Assembly (NCBI GenBank): GCA_947471745.1
Contig: CANJKZ010000172.1
Span: 3,094,501 to 3,158,500 of the forward strand
Origin: Closterium sp. Naga37s-1
Lineage: Eukaryota; Streptophyta; Zygnematophyceae; Desmidiales; Closteriaceae
Direction: 5' to 3'
DNA length: 64,000 nt
Position numbers and translations under genes: made by a program. The notes below the pieces were generated by a model that had not been told where the DNA came from, did no database searches, and saw only the letters and a list, made by a program, of their open reading frames with translations. The stretch's first letter is position 1. Every line of letters starts with the position of its first letter. Positions 44,833 to 56,737 of the stretch are shown here, in pieces.

Positions 44833-46111
44833 GGGAGGTCGGCTGGGCGTCGCCCTCGCCGGGAGAGTAAGCCGTGCAAGGAAAAGCAGACGACCAAGTC
44901 GACCTCGGCGAAGGACGCCGACTCCTCTGCTGGCGGCAAGGGGCGAGACGACAAGGAGGCGTCGTGCTCGCTGGTCGGCGTCGTGGAGCCGATCGTCTCG
45001 TTGGCACCGGAGGCTGGCGAGGATTTCCAGGCGATGGCGGCGGCCGTGTAGGCAAACCTGGCGGTGGTCCTGCTCGACAGCGGCTGCTCGCATCACCTGA
45101 TGGGGACGTAGGACGTCTTCGTCGACCTGCAGCCGACCGGCGATGTCAAGCACATGCGCGGCTTCAACGGTGCGCTGCAGGACGTCTAGGGCCGGGGCAC
45201 GGTCGCCTTGCAAGGTGACGCCGGGAAGCAGGTGCTCATCCCCGACGTACTCTACGTTCCGGGCGTGAAGGCAAACCTGCTCTCGGCCGGCCATCTCAAG
45301 GAGAATGGTGTGAAGATGAAGGAGGACGGCGACGTGCTGTTTCTCGTCACGGCAGCAGGGGACGTCCTCGGTCGGGCGTCCTACACCGGCCGGGTCCTCT
45401 GCACCGACCTGCGTCCTTGCTCGGCGAAGTCGACGACGCCCACAACGGATGTGGTGGCCCTGCGGGCGATAGTTTTGGCGACGAAAGCGACGCCGGACAG
45501 GCTGCATGCGAGGCTCGCGCACGTCGGCATGGACACCATCCGGAGCTCGGCGAAGCACGAGGTCGCCATTGGGCTAGACCTCAAGCCAGCGTCCGGCGCC
45601 GACTCACCGTGCGTCTCGTGCGTCGGCGGGAAGCTGGCGCGGCACACCTTCCCCGACAAGGGCTCGGACGCCGACGACGTGCTGGTCGTCGTGCACATCA
45701 GCCTGTGCGGGCCGTTTCGCATGGCTGCTACGGATGGCAGCTTGTACTTCTTGCTGCTGAAGGACCGCAAGACTCGCTACGTGTGCGTGAGGCCGGTCGC
45801 CAAGAAGTCGGACGTGTTGCAGGAGTTCATGCAGTGGCTGGCGGTGGCTGAGCAGTAGACGAAGAAGTCGGTGCTGATGCTGCGCTCTGACAGGGGAGGG
45901 GAGTTTCTCGGGAAGGAGTTCACCGCCTTGGTGGACAGCAAGGGGATCGTCCACGACCTGACCTGCCCTTACACTCCGCAGTAGAACAGCATGGCAGAGC
46001 GGGAGATGAGGACTGTGATGGAGTTGGTGTGGACGATGCTGCTGCACATGGACGTGCAGCACCACTGGTGGCACCTCGCTCTGCGTCAGGCCGTCTGGGT
46101 CCGCAACTGCT
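44833..46111 (+). pseudogene. Protease and integrase part of element J, TAG stops only
   Basis: The gag frame continues: a Lys/Ser-rich linker, a protease motif LDSGCSHHLMG (about 45074), then IPDVLYVPGVKANLLSAGHL. The integrase zinc region follows (HARLAH about 45505 and CVSC about 45613), and a core with SDRGGEF (about 45888). The first catalytic Asp appears replaced (VVHISLCGPF where families have a D). TAG codons at 45049, 45109, 45187, 45856 and 45982 break it, but no frameshift occurs in the 2.5 kb from the gag ATG. At least two of them fall at positions where copia proteins have Gln, for example PQ*N for PQQN. Element K enters after RQAVWVRNC. Confidence 0.9.
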
Positions 46112-46248
46112 TGTCACAATGTAAGAATGACTAAAACAGAAAGTACAAAGAAGATATATGCAAAACCTAACCCTAGTGCAAGTACAAAATAACACAAAGG
46201 AGAACACCTAGACTAGAACTACACAAACTATAGAATTATAGTTTGACA
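46112..46248 (-). repeat. 3' LTR of element K
   Basis: On the minus strand it starts TGTCAAACTATAATTC and ends TTACATTGTGACA. It lies next to a purine-poor TATGTGTGTG tract where relatives have TATGGGGGTG, so the PPT has decayed. Confidence 0.9.
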
Positions 46249-46464
46249 CACACACATAGTCTAGGTGATGGTAGTCCTGTAGAAACAACAAGAGCAAGCA
46301 ACGGTCACAAGACCAGTCCACAAGAACAAGACAAATCTCAGGGTGGAGCTCAAAGTCTCCACACACTCCGAAAGCAAGCAAGGGGCCACAAGGCCAGCCC
46401 ACATGCAGGTAAGAAGCAAATATAAAAAGATGCAAGAGTACAAGACATGCAGGACAAGGCATCT

Positions 46465-49400
46465 CTACGTAAGCAAGTGAGGACGGGCTGGCACAAGGCC
46501 AAGCTGGGTGCAGAAACGCTGGTGGTCACAAGGCGGCAACGCCTTGGTGAAGATATATGCCGTGTTGGCCTCAGAGACAACACGTCGAACGAGTGCCTGG
46601 CCACGCTGCTGCAACTCACGCAGAAGGAAGTAACGAAGCTGGATGTGCTTCGCCTTCCCAACCAGTCGGGGCTCCTCACACAACAGGACAGCAGACCTGG
46701 TGTCGGCGAACAAGACTGGGGGAGAGCGAGGCCGCTCACCAAGGTCGGTGAGAAGGAAAGACGCGTACACCTCTGCCTCACAGCTGGAACCGGCGACGGA
46801 CAACGCTCGAGTCGACCGCCACGAAACAGCACCTGTCCCGAGGCTAAAGGAGTACCCCTGTGTAGACTGACGTGTCCCCGCGTCGTCGGCCCACGACGAG
46901 TCTGAGTAACCTGTGAGTGTAACTGGCTGCTTCCCTCCAAGGACAAGTCCCATGCCTGATGTACTCGCCACATACTTCGCCACCCTCTTAGCAGCGTACC
47001 AGTGAGACGGTCGGTGTCTCCCAGGCGCAACAAAGCGCGCAAGGACGCTAAGAGGGTAAGCTAGGTCTGGGCGAGTACAGGTCATCAGGTACATGAGACA
47101 ACCCACCAGCTCAGGATATGGACCACTGGACTCAAATGACCCGTCCGAAGGTGGAACCGTGAGCCCATGATCCACGGCAAGAGGGGTGAGCTGTACCTTG
47201 GAGAACAGGAAGCGAAACCGCGTGAGGATCTGGTCGACCATATGCGACTGGGTCAGCGCAATGGTGCGAGCTGCCCCGTCCCTGGTGATCTGCAGGCCAA
47301 GGTAGTGCTGCAGCTCACCAAGGTCAGTGCAAGTGTGTCTCCTCTGCAGTTCCTCCTTCACGGAGGCCAGCGCGCGTCGGACGGGAGTGGACGTAGACCA
47401 GGACAAAGAACGGGGTCGAGCCACGGCGGACGAACAGTGACGGGTCGGCAGACGACGGAAAGAAGTCAAGCGCTGCAAGGGTCGAGCGAAGTGTGTCATG
47501 CCACTCACGTGGAGCGTGACGCAGGCCGTAGACTGGTCGACGCAGCTGCCACTGGGTCTCAGGTGGGAAAGAGCCAGTGAAGCCAGGCGGGCGACGCAGC
47601 CAGATCTGCTCGTGCAGGCTCCCCTGAAGGAACGCGGTGGAAAATTCCAAGGAGTGCAACTCGTAGTCGCGCTGGGTTGCAATATGCAGCAACACCCGAA
47701 GAGTACTCTCCTTCGGGGTGGGAGCAAAGGTCTGGAAGAAGTCCACCCCCTCTCGCTGACTGAAGCCTCTCGCCACGTAGCGCGCCTTGAACACTGGTGG
47801 TGATCCAGGCGGCCGCTTCACCTTGTAGAGCCATCGGCCACTGACGACGTTCGTCCCAGGTGGTGGGACTGCGTCGACGTAAGTGCCTGTGGACCTATAA
47901 GATGCCATCTCTGCCTCCTCAGCTGCTATCCAGTACGAGGCCCAAGGTCCCGAGACCGCCTCAGCGTGATTGCGAGGGATCGGGATGTCAAGAGCGTCTG
48001 GATCCCCCTCAGGGGTAAGCAGCATGGCGCAGAGATGAGGAACAGCGGCCGCAAGGAAACCCAGCTCAAACTTCCTGTCCTCTAGGACCTCCATGGGAAA
48101 GACAGGAGCACCCCCAGAGGACGGAGAACGAGCAGGGCCACTCACCAAGTGAGCGGCGTAGTCAAGGCGGTGGGAAAAGGCAAAGCCAACGACAGTGGTA
48201 ACAAGTGCTGAGACAGACAACAAGGGTGCAGTCGGGTTAGTGACCAACGCGGACAAAACACGAGAGACGACAAGACGGGAGGCACGGAGGTAGTCGGACA
48301 ACGGGTCGTGAAGCACAGTGAGGGACGCCTCATGAGGCTGTAGAAGGACTGGAGGAGGTGGAACACGAGAGCGGAGAACAAGGTGAAACGGGCGGTCTGC
48401 ACGGTAACGAGACCGACGGGGCTCTGGAGACACAGCACGACTGAGGGGAGAACGACGAGTCCACTGGGACGAGGAAAGGGATTGGACGAGGGGAACAGGA
48501 GGGGGCGGTATGGGACCACGAACCAAGCGTGCAGGTGCTGGGTCGGGCAGGTCGCGCAGTCGCAGTCGCTGCTGCTCCGCCTCCTCTGGCGTCTGCTGCA
48601 ACAGTACCTGTCCCTGCGGCTGCTCCTGTGGCTCCTCCCCTGCCCTCTCCTGCTGCGGCTGCAGCTGCACCCGCTGCTGCGACCGGGACTCCTGCACGAC
48701 CCTCTCCTGCTGCGGTTGCAGCTGCACCCGCTGCTGCGACCGGGACTCCTGTACGACCCTCCTGCTGCGGCCGTGAGTCCTCCTCTACTCTCTCCTGCTG
48801 TGTCTGCAACTGCACCTGCTGCTGCAAACGGGACTCCTGCTCTACCGTCTACTGGTGCGGCTGTGACTCCTCCTCTACTCTCTCCTGCTGCGACTGCAAC
48901 TGCACCCGCTGCTGCACTCGTGACTCCTCCTCTACTCTCTCCAGCTGCGGCTGCAACTGCACCTGCTACTGCAGTCGTGACAACTCCTCTGCTCTCTCCT
49001 GCTGCTATTGTGACTCCTCCTCTACGCTCTCCTGCTGCTGCGACTGAGACTGCTCCAACTGCTGCTGCTGCTGCTGCTGTGCCCTCTCAAACCGCTCACG
49101 CTCCTCCCTCTCGAACCGGAGGATACGCTGCTCACGGGTCAGGAAACGTACAGTGCGCGGTGTAGGCGTCACAGTGCCAGTGCCTCCAGCTCCAGCACCC
49201 CCAGAACCAGCACCTCCACCACCGACACCCCCGGGGCCTCCAGTACCTCCCGCAGGAACACCCCCAGGCTCCGCAGCAACCGGCCGCAGAGAAGAACGAG
49301 GAGGAAACTGCGGGACGGACGGGAAGCCAGGGGGTGACGCGGGGCGAGGCCGCCGACTCGAGGCTGCCGTGTCCTCCACGGGAGTGACCTCCACGCCCAC

Positions 49401-51300
49401 AACCCCTGCACCTCCAGAGCCGACACCACCAGCTCCTGCAGCCCCAGTACCCTCACCCTCCGCAACTGCACCTCCCGCACCCCCAGACACGACAGGGACT
49501 GGACGCTACGGGGGGGACGACTGCGGAGTGACGTGCGACACACCTGACGGGGCAGGACGCGAAGGGGGGGGGGGCTACCGGGGCGACTGGGGGGGGGGCT
49601 CAAGGGTGAGGAATAGCGGGGGGGAAAGGCCTCAGTACCTCGGTGGGGGCGACTCCTGTAGTAACAGACAGACTCGTCGAACGTGACGTCCTGAGAAGCG
49701 AAGATCTGGTAGGTGACCGGGTCGTAGAACACCCAGCCGGAGGCGTCCAAAGGGAAGCCAAGAAAGACGCAGGCACGAGTACGTGAAGACAACTTGTTCG
49801 CGCCAGGGGCGTGAACGTTAGCCAAACAACCCCAGACACGGAAGTCAGCTGCTACGCCCGAAGAACCTGTCCAAAGGGAGACCGGCGTCACCCGTGGCCG
49901 TGCGTCACTGGGCCACAGGTTCAGCTGGTGCGCGGCGTAGCGGACTGCCTGAGGCCACAAGAACTGGGGGGCACCGGCATGGCACATGGAGGTCCGGGCA
50001 ACCTCCATGACCAGGCGGATGCGTCGCTCGGCTACCTCGTTCTGCTGCGGCGAGGCTGGTAGCGTGTAAGACTGGATGATCCCCCGATCCTGACAGAACG
50101 TCTCCAGGCGAGTGGAAGAAAACTCACCACCACGGTCCGAGTGTAGGCGAAGCCCACACAGGCCCTGGGCGCCACCCCACGCTAGTAGCCACGGCTCGAG
50201 GACGGTAGGCACGTCGGCCTTCCGTCGCAAGGGGAAAACCGTGGTGTAGCGGGAGTAGTCGTCCACCACAATCAGGAAGTAGCGCTCCTGACGTGGCCCA
50301 AGGACCGGGGAGGGGCCCCAGACGTCCAAGTGCAGGGTCTGGAAAGGAGCCGTGGTGGGGGGGAACGAGGAGGAGTGAGGGGCAGCGCGCTGCCGACCCT
50401 CGACGCAAGGAGTGCACGGCGGCGCAGGCGAGCGGGGAAGCGGTGCAAGCGTCTCTGGGAGACCTGAAACCAGACGGTAACGTGCCATCCTACTGAGACG
50501 TGGGAACGACGGGTGACCTAGACGGTGGTGCCAGAGGACCGACGGGTGGGTGAGGGACTGACAGTCACACGACACAGCAGCTACCTGACCTGACCTGACC
50601 TGACCTGACCCAGTGTGGTGGGACCTAGTGTGTAGTGAGTACAGACCAGAGCCCGGCTACCTGTGAAAAGTGGCCAGAGGGGCCCCAGTGGTACCGACTG
50701 TGCAGGAGGCAACAGGCTCGTCGACTGGGAAAGTAGTGACTACACCTAGGTCGTGCAGGTGACTGACACCCATCAGGTTCCTGGAGAACGAGGGGGTGTA
50801 GTAACCTGTGAGGAACCCAGAAGGAGCCGCCGGACACGGGAGAGTGGTGGTGCTGCGGGCAACTACAGGTCCTACAGAGGGGTCAGCCAAGGCGACAGTG
50901 ACTGGAGTGCGCAGTGGTGTGAGGTTAGTACAGTCGCGAAAGAAACAGCTGGACGCTCCAGAGTCTAGGGTGAAGGAAAGCTGTGCAGTCTGTGAGGTCG
51001 CACCCGAGCCAGCGACAAAGGCTGGTGCTAGACTAGTGGTAGCTGCAGCTCCTACACAAAAACCCTCAGAGGCGCCTGGACTGGAAACAACACACGCACC
51101 AAGACTGGAAACACAGGTCTCTACTTGTGCAGTCGGAAAAGGTCCTAGACCAGGCAGGTGAGACTCAACTGGTGCAGCAGTGCGCTTGCGAAGATGCGAG
51201 GGCCAGTGCGGTGTAATAGCGTGAGGACCAAAACGCTCACGGTGAAGGTCGTCGAGTCGACGGTAGCAGCTGGACGCAGAGTGGTCAGGACTCCAGCAGG
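46465..51300 (-). pseudogene. pol and zinc-knuckle remnant of element K
   Basis: On the minus strand a remnant of the zinc-knuckle end (C-WSPD-H-SASS-C followed by YRRLDDL) lies near 51260. Protease FTLDSGASSCFFRD is near 50970. A stop after GAPLATFHR (50657) comes before integrase. Integrase starts near 50575 (SVLWHHRLGHPSF, LHSDRGGEFSS, CVFLGFPLDASG). The frame shifts near 49600 into a linker that is unusually Gln/Glu-rich. RT follows (WLYKVKRPPGSPPVFKARYVARGF) until a deletion near 47390 at YVHSRP, where relatives read YVDDLVFA. RNase H ends at 46465 and lacks about 12 residues near its active region (EVYASFLLTD for EIYAGAMAAQELRWLTYLLTD). All enzyme domains are therefore damaged. Confidence 0.88.
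48560..49110 (-). repeat. Gln/Glu-rich linker repeat of element K
   Basis: Imperfect 50- to 60-bp units carry CTGCTGCGACTGCAACTGCA-like sequence. On the minus strand they encode repeats such as QLQPQQERVVQESRSQQ between integrase and RT. This is the position where the other families have Ala/Gly/Pro/Glu repeats. Confidence 0.78.
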
Positions 51301-51489
51301 TAGTGCTAGCACCAGGGCCTGTCAGGGCCCTGTACCTTCAGGGGCCGACGTCTCGCCCACTGCTAGCTGAGCCACTGCTGGGGCCGCCACACTTTGGACC
51401 TGCAGGTCCCCACTGCCAGGAGTGCTGCTGCTGGCCCTGCTGCTGTAGAACCCTAGTACACGCCATGTGAGGGGCTAGAAACGGGGGGG

Positions 51490-52112
51490 TTGCTTACAGG
51501 TAGGCCTAAGCTGCTGCTGGTTCTGCTGGGGGGCAGCCTAAGCTGCTACTAGTTCTGCTGGTGCGACTGAGACTGCTCCTGCTGCTGCTGCTGCTGCTGC
51601 TGCTGGTGGTGGTTTTACTAGGGGTAGCCTCAGCTGCAACTGGTACTGCTGGTGGCAGCCTAAGCTGCTGCTGGTTCTGCTGGTGGCAGCCTAAGCTGCT
51701 GCTGGTTTAACTGGGGGCAGACTAAGCTGCTACTGGTTCTGCTGGTTGCAGCCTAGGCTGCAGCTGGTTTTACTGGGGGCAGCCTAAGCTGCTACTGGTT
51801 CTGCTGGTGGCAGCCTATGCTGCTGGTGGTTTTACTGGGGGTAGCCTCAACTGCAATTGGTACTGCTGGTGGCAGCCTAAGCTGCTGCTGGTTCTGCTGG
51901 TGGTAGCCTAAGCTGCTGCTGGTTTAACTGGTGGCAGACCAAGCTGCTACTGGTTCTGCTGGTGGCAGCCTAGGCTGCTGCTGGTTTTACTGGGGGCAGC
52001 CTAAGCTGCAACTGGTACTGCTGGTGGCAACCTAAACTGCTGCTGGTTCTGCTGGTGGCAGCCTAAGCTGCTGCTGGTTTAAGTGGGGGGCAACCTAAGC
52101 TGCTACTAGTTC
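51490..52112. repeat. 31- to 33-bp tandem array in place of K gag
   Basis: Nearly twenty units of the type GGCAGCCTAAGCTGCTGCTG plus GTTCTGCTGGT repeat with small changes. Stops and length changes break every frame. It lies upstream of K protease on the minus strand, where gag should be. Confidence 0.88.
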
Positions 52113-52265
52113 TGTTTTGTGCGGTTCTGTGTGGTTCGTACGGTTCTGCGCGGTTCAGTGCGGTTCTGCGCGGTTCGGTGCAGTTCTGGGCGGTTCTGTA
52201 CGGTTCTGTGCGGTTCTGCGCGGTTCTGTGCGGTTCTGCGCGGTTCTGTGTGGTTCTGCGCGTGG
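52113..52265. repeat. 10- to 11-bp microsatellite-like array in K
   Basis: GCGGTTCTGT / GCGGTTCTGC units alternate about twelve times and then degrade. It joins the 31-bp array to the GC-rich leader of K. Confidence 0.88.
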
Positions 52266-52868
52266 AGAGTACCGGGTGGGGCGGCTGATTCCGGGTGAGG
52301 TGACTGGAACGGGTGGTGCGGTTCTGTGCGGTTCTGTCCGTTTCCGTACGGTTTTGCGCGTTGGGAAGTACTGGGTGGGGCGGCTGATTCCGGGTGGGCG
52401 ACGTGGGCGGCGCGCGGACTGCACGAGCTGCTGCGCGTGCGTTCGAGCGTGCGGCTGCGCGTGCTGCTGTGCGGCTACGGTTGGGCTCCGGGAATAGGTG
52501 GGGCGGCGGTCGACTGGTGGGAAACGGGCGACGGGTGGGGCAGCGGGCGTAGCTAACGGACTGCGCGTGCGTGCGGCTATGGCTGCGCGTGTGCGCGGTT
52601 GCACATGCGGCTATGGCTGCGCGCGCTCGAACGTCTGCTGTGCGCTAGTGGGCTACCGAGCTACTCGTGAGGCAGAAAACGAATCGCGCGCGGGGCAAAA
52701 CGAGTGACGCGCGCGGGACTAAATGGGTGACGCGCGGGGGAGAAGGGGCGCGATCTACTCGGGCGCTACTGGGCAGGGCGCTTCGGGCTACGGGGCGCTA
52801 CGAGGCGCGCGGGTGGTGGGCCCATGACTAGTGTCGAGAGAAAAAAAAAATCGCCTAAGGGAAGGAAA
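52266..52868 (-). other. GC-rich leader of element K
   Basis: Sequence between the repeat arrays and the PBS is rich in GCGCGC and contains several imperfect direct repeats (for example GGGTGGGGCGGCTGATTCCG near 52280 and 52371). No coding signal is seen. Confidence 0.65.
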
Positions 52869-52881
52869 CCGCTCTATACCA

Positions 52882-53018
52882 TGTCACAATGTAAGAATGA
52901 CTAAAACAGGAAGTACAAAGAAGATATATGCAAAACCTAACCCTAGTGCAAGTACAAAATAACACAAGGGAGAACACCTAGACTAGAACTACACAAACTA
53001 TAGAGTTATAGTTTGACA
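52882..53018 (-). repeat. 5' LTR of element K
   Basis: It matches the LTR at 46112 with three substitutions. On the minus strand it leads into TGGTATAGAGCGG, the primer-binding site. Confidence 0.92.
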
Positions 53019-55589
53019 CTGCCTTGAGAGGTCGGCGCTGCCGTCGGGGACGACGCCGTACCAGCCGCTCACTGGGGCGAAGCCCGACTTGTCGCTGGCG
53101 CGCGTGTGGGGCTGCATGGCACAGTTCCTGGTCCCCGAGCAGCAGCGCGGTGGGAAGCTGAAGCCGAAGGCCAGGTGGGGCCTTCATCTCGGCGTGTCGG
53201 CGGAGAGCAAGGGCTGGGAGCTCCTCGACATCGCCAACAACCGGGTGGTCACCACGTCGGACGTGGTGTTCTACGAGACCATGTCGCTGGAGGTGTGGAA
53301 GTCGGAGCACCGACGGACACCTTGACAGCGACGCTCCCTCTGCTCGCCGAGGTCGGTGAGCTCGCTGATGAGGACGCCGAGGCCGTCCGCCGTCTTTTCC
53401 CTTCCCCTGCCCCTCCTGCCCCTCGCCTTGACGCCGACCTGCGTGGGCTGATTCCGGTGTCGGCCCCCGGCGATGGGGGGAGCAGTGGGGCGTCGCCTGT
53501 GGCGCCGACCAAGAGCATCGCCGGCGGCCGACGTGACACCAAGCAAGTCAGCGTGGGAGTCAAGTCAATGCCGACAAGGGAGCAGCGGGCAGAGGAGGTG
53601 CAGCCGACCCTGGTGAAGCTGGCGAAGGAGACACCAGCAGGGCAGCAGACAACAGGGGAGCAGGCAGCAGCGACGCCGACCAAGGAGCAGTCGGCGACCG
53701 GGCAGTCGGCAGGGGAGCCGATCGCAGAGGAGAAGTCGGCTGGGACGCCGACCGAGGTGCAGCAGGACGCTGAGGACAGCGACGCCGGTGACGATGGAGG
53801 GGACGCCGAGGAGGTCCAGCCTGGACCACGGCGTACAGGCCGACTTCGGAGGCCACCCGACTTCTACGTACCGGCTGCCTTCACCACGGCGTACGATGAG
53901 GTCGACGACGACTTGCTGTATGACGACGCCGAGGTGGATGAGGAACTACCGGAGCTCGACCCCGACATGCACGCCGACCCCGAGCACCGCTGGGATATCT
54001 CCACGATGACGGTGAAGGAGGCGTTGGCAAGCTGGAAGTGCAAGGCGGTGAAAGCTGCCATGGAGGAGGAAATTCGCAGCCTCATCAGCATGGGAACTTG
54101 GGAGCTGGTCGAACGCCCACCTGGGGTGACATCATGAAGAACCGGTGGGTGGGTGCTGACGACGAAGTACCGCATCGACGACACCGTCGAGCGCGAGAAG
54201 GCGAGGCTGGTCGTGAAGGGCTTCACACAGGTGTATGGTGCCGACTACGACGAGACGTACGCGCTGGTGAGCAGTTACGTCACGCTGAGGATCTTCCTCA
54301 GCATCGTCGACGTCCTCAACCTCAACCTGATGCAGCTCGACATGAAGAATGCCTTCCTGCAGAGCAAGCTTGATCGGGTGCTTTACATGTACCAGCCGGA
54401 CCACTTCAAAGATGGGACCGGCCGGGTGTGCAAGCTGCTGAAGAGCCTGTACGGGCTGAAGCAGTCACCGCTGCTGTGGTAAAAGGCGCTCAACGACGTG
54501 CTGGTCGGCACCGGGTGGAAGAAGAGCCAGGTCGTCGAGGCTCTGTACTTCAAGGTCGGCGACGACGGAGTGGCCTGCTGGGTGCTGGTCTACGTCGACG
54601 ACCTGCTCACCGCCAACAGCAGCACCGCGATGCTGAAGGAGCTGAAGGAGCTGCTGGAAGCCGCCTTCGAGCTGCGGGAGATCTCGCCAGTGCAGAAGTA
54701 CCTCGGGCTGGAGATCGTGCGCGACAGGCCGGCGAGGAAGCTGCAGGGCTACGTCGACAAGCTGCGCAGGCGGTTCATCGACGAGGAGCAGGTCGGGCGC
54801 ACCCCAAAGACGCTGGTCTCGGTCGACGCCTACGCCGAGCTCACCTTCGACGACGGGGAGGCGCAGGAGCGCCAGGAGGAGGAGTACCGGCAGAAGGTCG
54901 GCTCGCTGCAGTTCGCGGCGACGACGACGAGGCCGGACATCGCCTTCGCCTCCAGCAAGCTGGGGAGCGGCCTCACGGTGAGGAGCGACCAGCACTGTCG
55001 CGAGGTCGACCGCTGCCTCGCCTACCTCGCCAACACGCGTGACACCGCCCTGGAGTTCGGCGGTGGACCTGAGACGCTGGAGTTGGTCGGCTACGTGGAC
55101 GCCGGCGACGCCGACAACAAGCAGAACCGGACGAGCACGGGCGGCTACGTGTTCGTCTATGGAGGGGCTGCAGTCTCCTGGTCGAGCCAGCGCATCAAGT
55201 GCGCGACGCTGTCGTCGACCGAGTCGGAGTACGTGGCTGCCACGGAAGCCGGCAAGGAGGGACATCGCCTTTGGTTCCTCCTCGCAGAGTTCCGGCAGCT
55301 GGATGCCGGGACGCCGACCGTCCTTCGGGTGGACAACAAGTCGGCCATCACGGTCGCCGAGGGCATGGGGTTGACGTGCAACCTCAAGCACATGGAGCGG
55401 CGACAGGCCTGGCTGCAGCACATGGTGAAGCGCGGGAAGTTTTCGCTGAAGTACATCCCGGCCGCTGAGCAGCCGACCGACTTCCTGACGAAGGCGCTTC
55501 ACTATCCGGCCTTCAACCGGTGCTCCGTTGCAGTCGGGCAGGTGCGCCTGGCTGACGTGGGCGACGGCGATGACGACGTGCAGCAGTAG
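53019..55589 (+). pseudogene. Element J pol, integrase end, RT and RNase H
   Basis: The integrase frame resumes at LERSALPSGTTPYQ and gives LARVWGCMAQFLVPEQ before a shift near 53310. The next frame carries a long acidic linker and the RT start (WKCKAVKAAMEEEIRSLISMGTWELV). Two close, opposite shifts near 54115 and 54160 follow. RT then reads LVVKGFTQVYGADYDETYA, QLDMKNAFLQSKL and SLYGLKQSPLLW, with a TAA at 54480-54482, and after it YVDDLLTA. RNase H has GYVDAGDADN, STESEYVAATEAGKE, VDNKSAITVAEG and LKYIPAAEQPTDFLTKAL. It ends with TAG at 55587-55589. The terminal TAG is probably the true stop because untranslated sequence and a purine tract follow. Confidence 0.9.
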
Positions 55590-55717
55590 CTGCCATGCCC
55601 TCTTGCATGGCTGGTGTGGTGACCGGCGTGCTGTGTGTTGTGTGCACGCCGACAAGCTATTCTCCGAGTGGTGCTGCCGTGTGGGCTGGGGGCCCAAGCA
55701 TGAACGCGGCAGGGGAG

Positions 55718-56732
55718 TGTCAACGGGAATGTTGTTAGGCCCCGTCCTCGCTTGGGCGGAGCCGACCTCGTGGTCGGGTGTGTGGGGGATGCAGCCGACC
55801 TCCAGCAGTGGGCACGGGGGCCACTGCAAGGGCGCCGAGCTGGAGGGCGCCTGGCTGGAGGGCGCCGAGCAGGAGGACGCCGACCTGGGCGTCTGCACGG
55901 CTTCCTGGGCGCCTGGTCGACGCCCTGGACGTCTGGACGGCGTCCTGGGAGCCTGGACGCTGACCTGGGCGTCTGCACGGCTTCTTGGGCGCCTGGTCGA
56001 CGCCCTGGACGCCTGGACGGCGTCCTAGGAGGCTGGACGCCGACATGGGCGTCTGCACGGCGTCCTGGGCGCCTGGACGCCGACCTGGGTGTCCGAACGA
56101 CGTCTTGAGCGCCTGGACGCCAGACTGGGGACGCCGGGCATGTGTGGCCGGCTACGGACTGAGTTGGTCGCCCGGTCGACCGGGACACCCGGGCGACGTG
56201 TGCGAAGGTCGCCGGGGTGGCTTCTGCGAGGCTGACCTCGGGGGTGGTATCCCGAGGTCGACGTGGCTGGTGGGCGCAGTCGCTGGCGTGGAGTCTGCTA
56301 GGCATCTGCGCTGTGCTCGTGACAAGGTGTGGAGCACCAACCAGCTGCACGCACCTACGAAGCAGGTGCAACGTTGTTCTGCGAGTGCAACGCTGTGCAG
56401 CCGACTTGCTGCAGCGTTGGCACACCGTGGAATTGCAACGTTGGCGAACTGCTACTCTGCAACGCTGGAGTAGTACGAGTGCTGCCGCGCTGGAGCGCGG
56501 TTGACCATGCTGCGCTGGAGGTCGACCAGCAGCCTAGCTAGCTCTGATGTAGTCTGTGATGCCAATGTTGTTACTACCATTGTTGTCATGTTTTCCTAGT
56601 GAAACTCTTGCCAATTTCCCCCATGAACTAGCAAGTAGTGTGAACACAAGGAATCGACTAAGGAACGCAGAGATCACTCTTGCCCCGTGCCTAGCCCGTA
56701 GTTTAGCTCCCGTTCTACGAGTTTTCTCCGCA
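55718..56732 (+). repeat. 3' LTR of element J
   Basis: The LTR follows the purine tract GCAGGGGAG. It resembles the 5' LTR over its whole length but with many substitutions and 14 bp less sequence. This makes J the oldest complete insertion here by LTR divergence. Confidence 0.92.
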
Positions 56733-56737
56733 ACCTT

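Larger units (their letters stand above)
46112..53018 (-). mobile_element. Element K: copia retrotransposon nested in J, gag region replaced by repeats
   Basis: Two 137-bp LTRs (46112-46248 and 52882-53018) differ at three sites. Flanks are CTGCT and CTGCC, a TSD matching at four of five bases, and the J frame resumes exactly after it (RNC then LERSALPSG). On the minus strand the 5' LTR is followed by the PBS TGGTATAGAGCGG (52869-52881). The protease, integrase, RT and RNase H order follows. The gag N-terminal domain was not found; its place is taken by two tandem repeat arrays. Confidence 0.92.
42432..56732 (+). mobile_element. Element J: copia retrotransposon with about 1-kb LTRs, holding element K
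   Basis: LTRs of 1029 bp (42432-43460) and 1015 bp (55718-56732) run from TGTCAACGGGAATG to CTCCGCA. ACCTT is duplicated on both sides (42427-42431 and 56733-56737). The PBS at 43461 starts TGGTGCACGAC, not the usual initiator-Met match, so a different tRNA or a diverged site is likely. Gag with a CCHC knuckle, protease, integrase, RT and RNase H follow in copia order. Element K splits the integrase region at 46111/53019. Without K, it is about 7.4 kb. Confidence 0.94.

Noticed and set aside
43549-46111. TAG (and TAA) read as Gln, as in some ulvophyte algae, to explain the open frame of J.
   Set aside because: F and the H pol are open without using TAG as sense. J itself ends in TAG, and sister copies of A and B have CAG at the TAG sites. 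C-to-T decay explains it without a new code.
46150-46180. Telomere-like CTAACCCTA in the LTRs of K, G and F.
   Set aside because: Only one to one and a half units occur, as part of the LTR core; there is no array.
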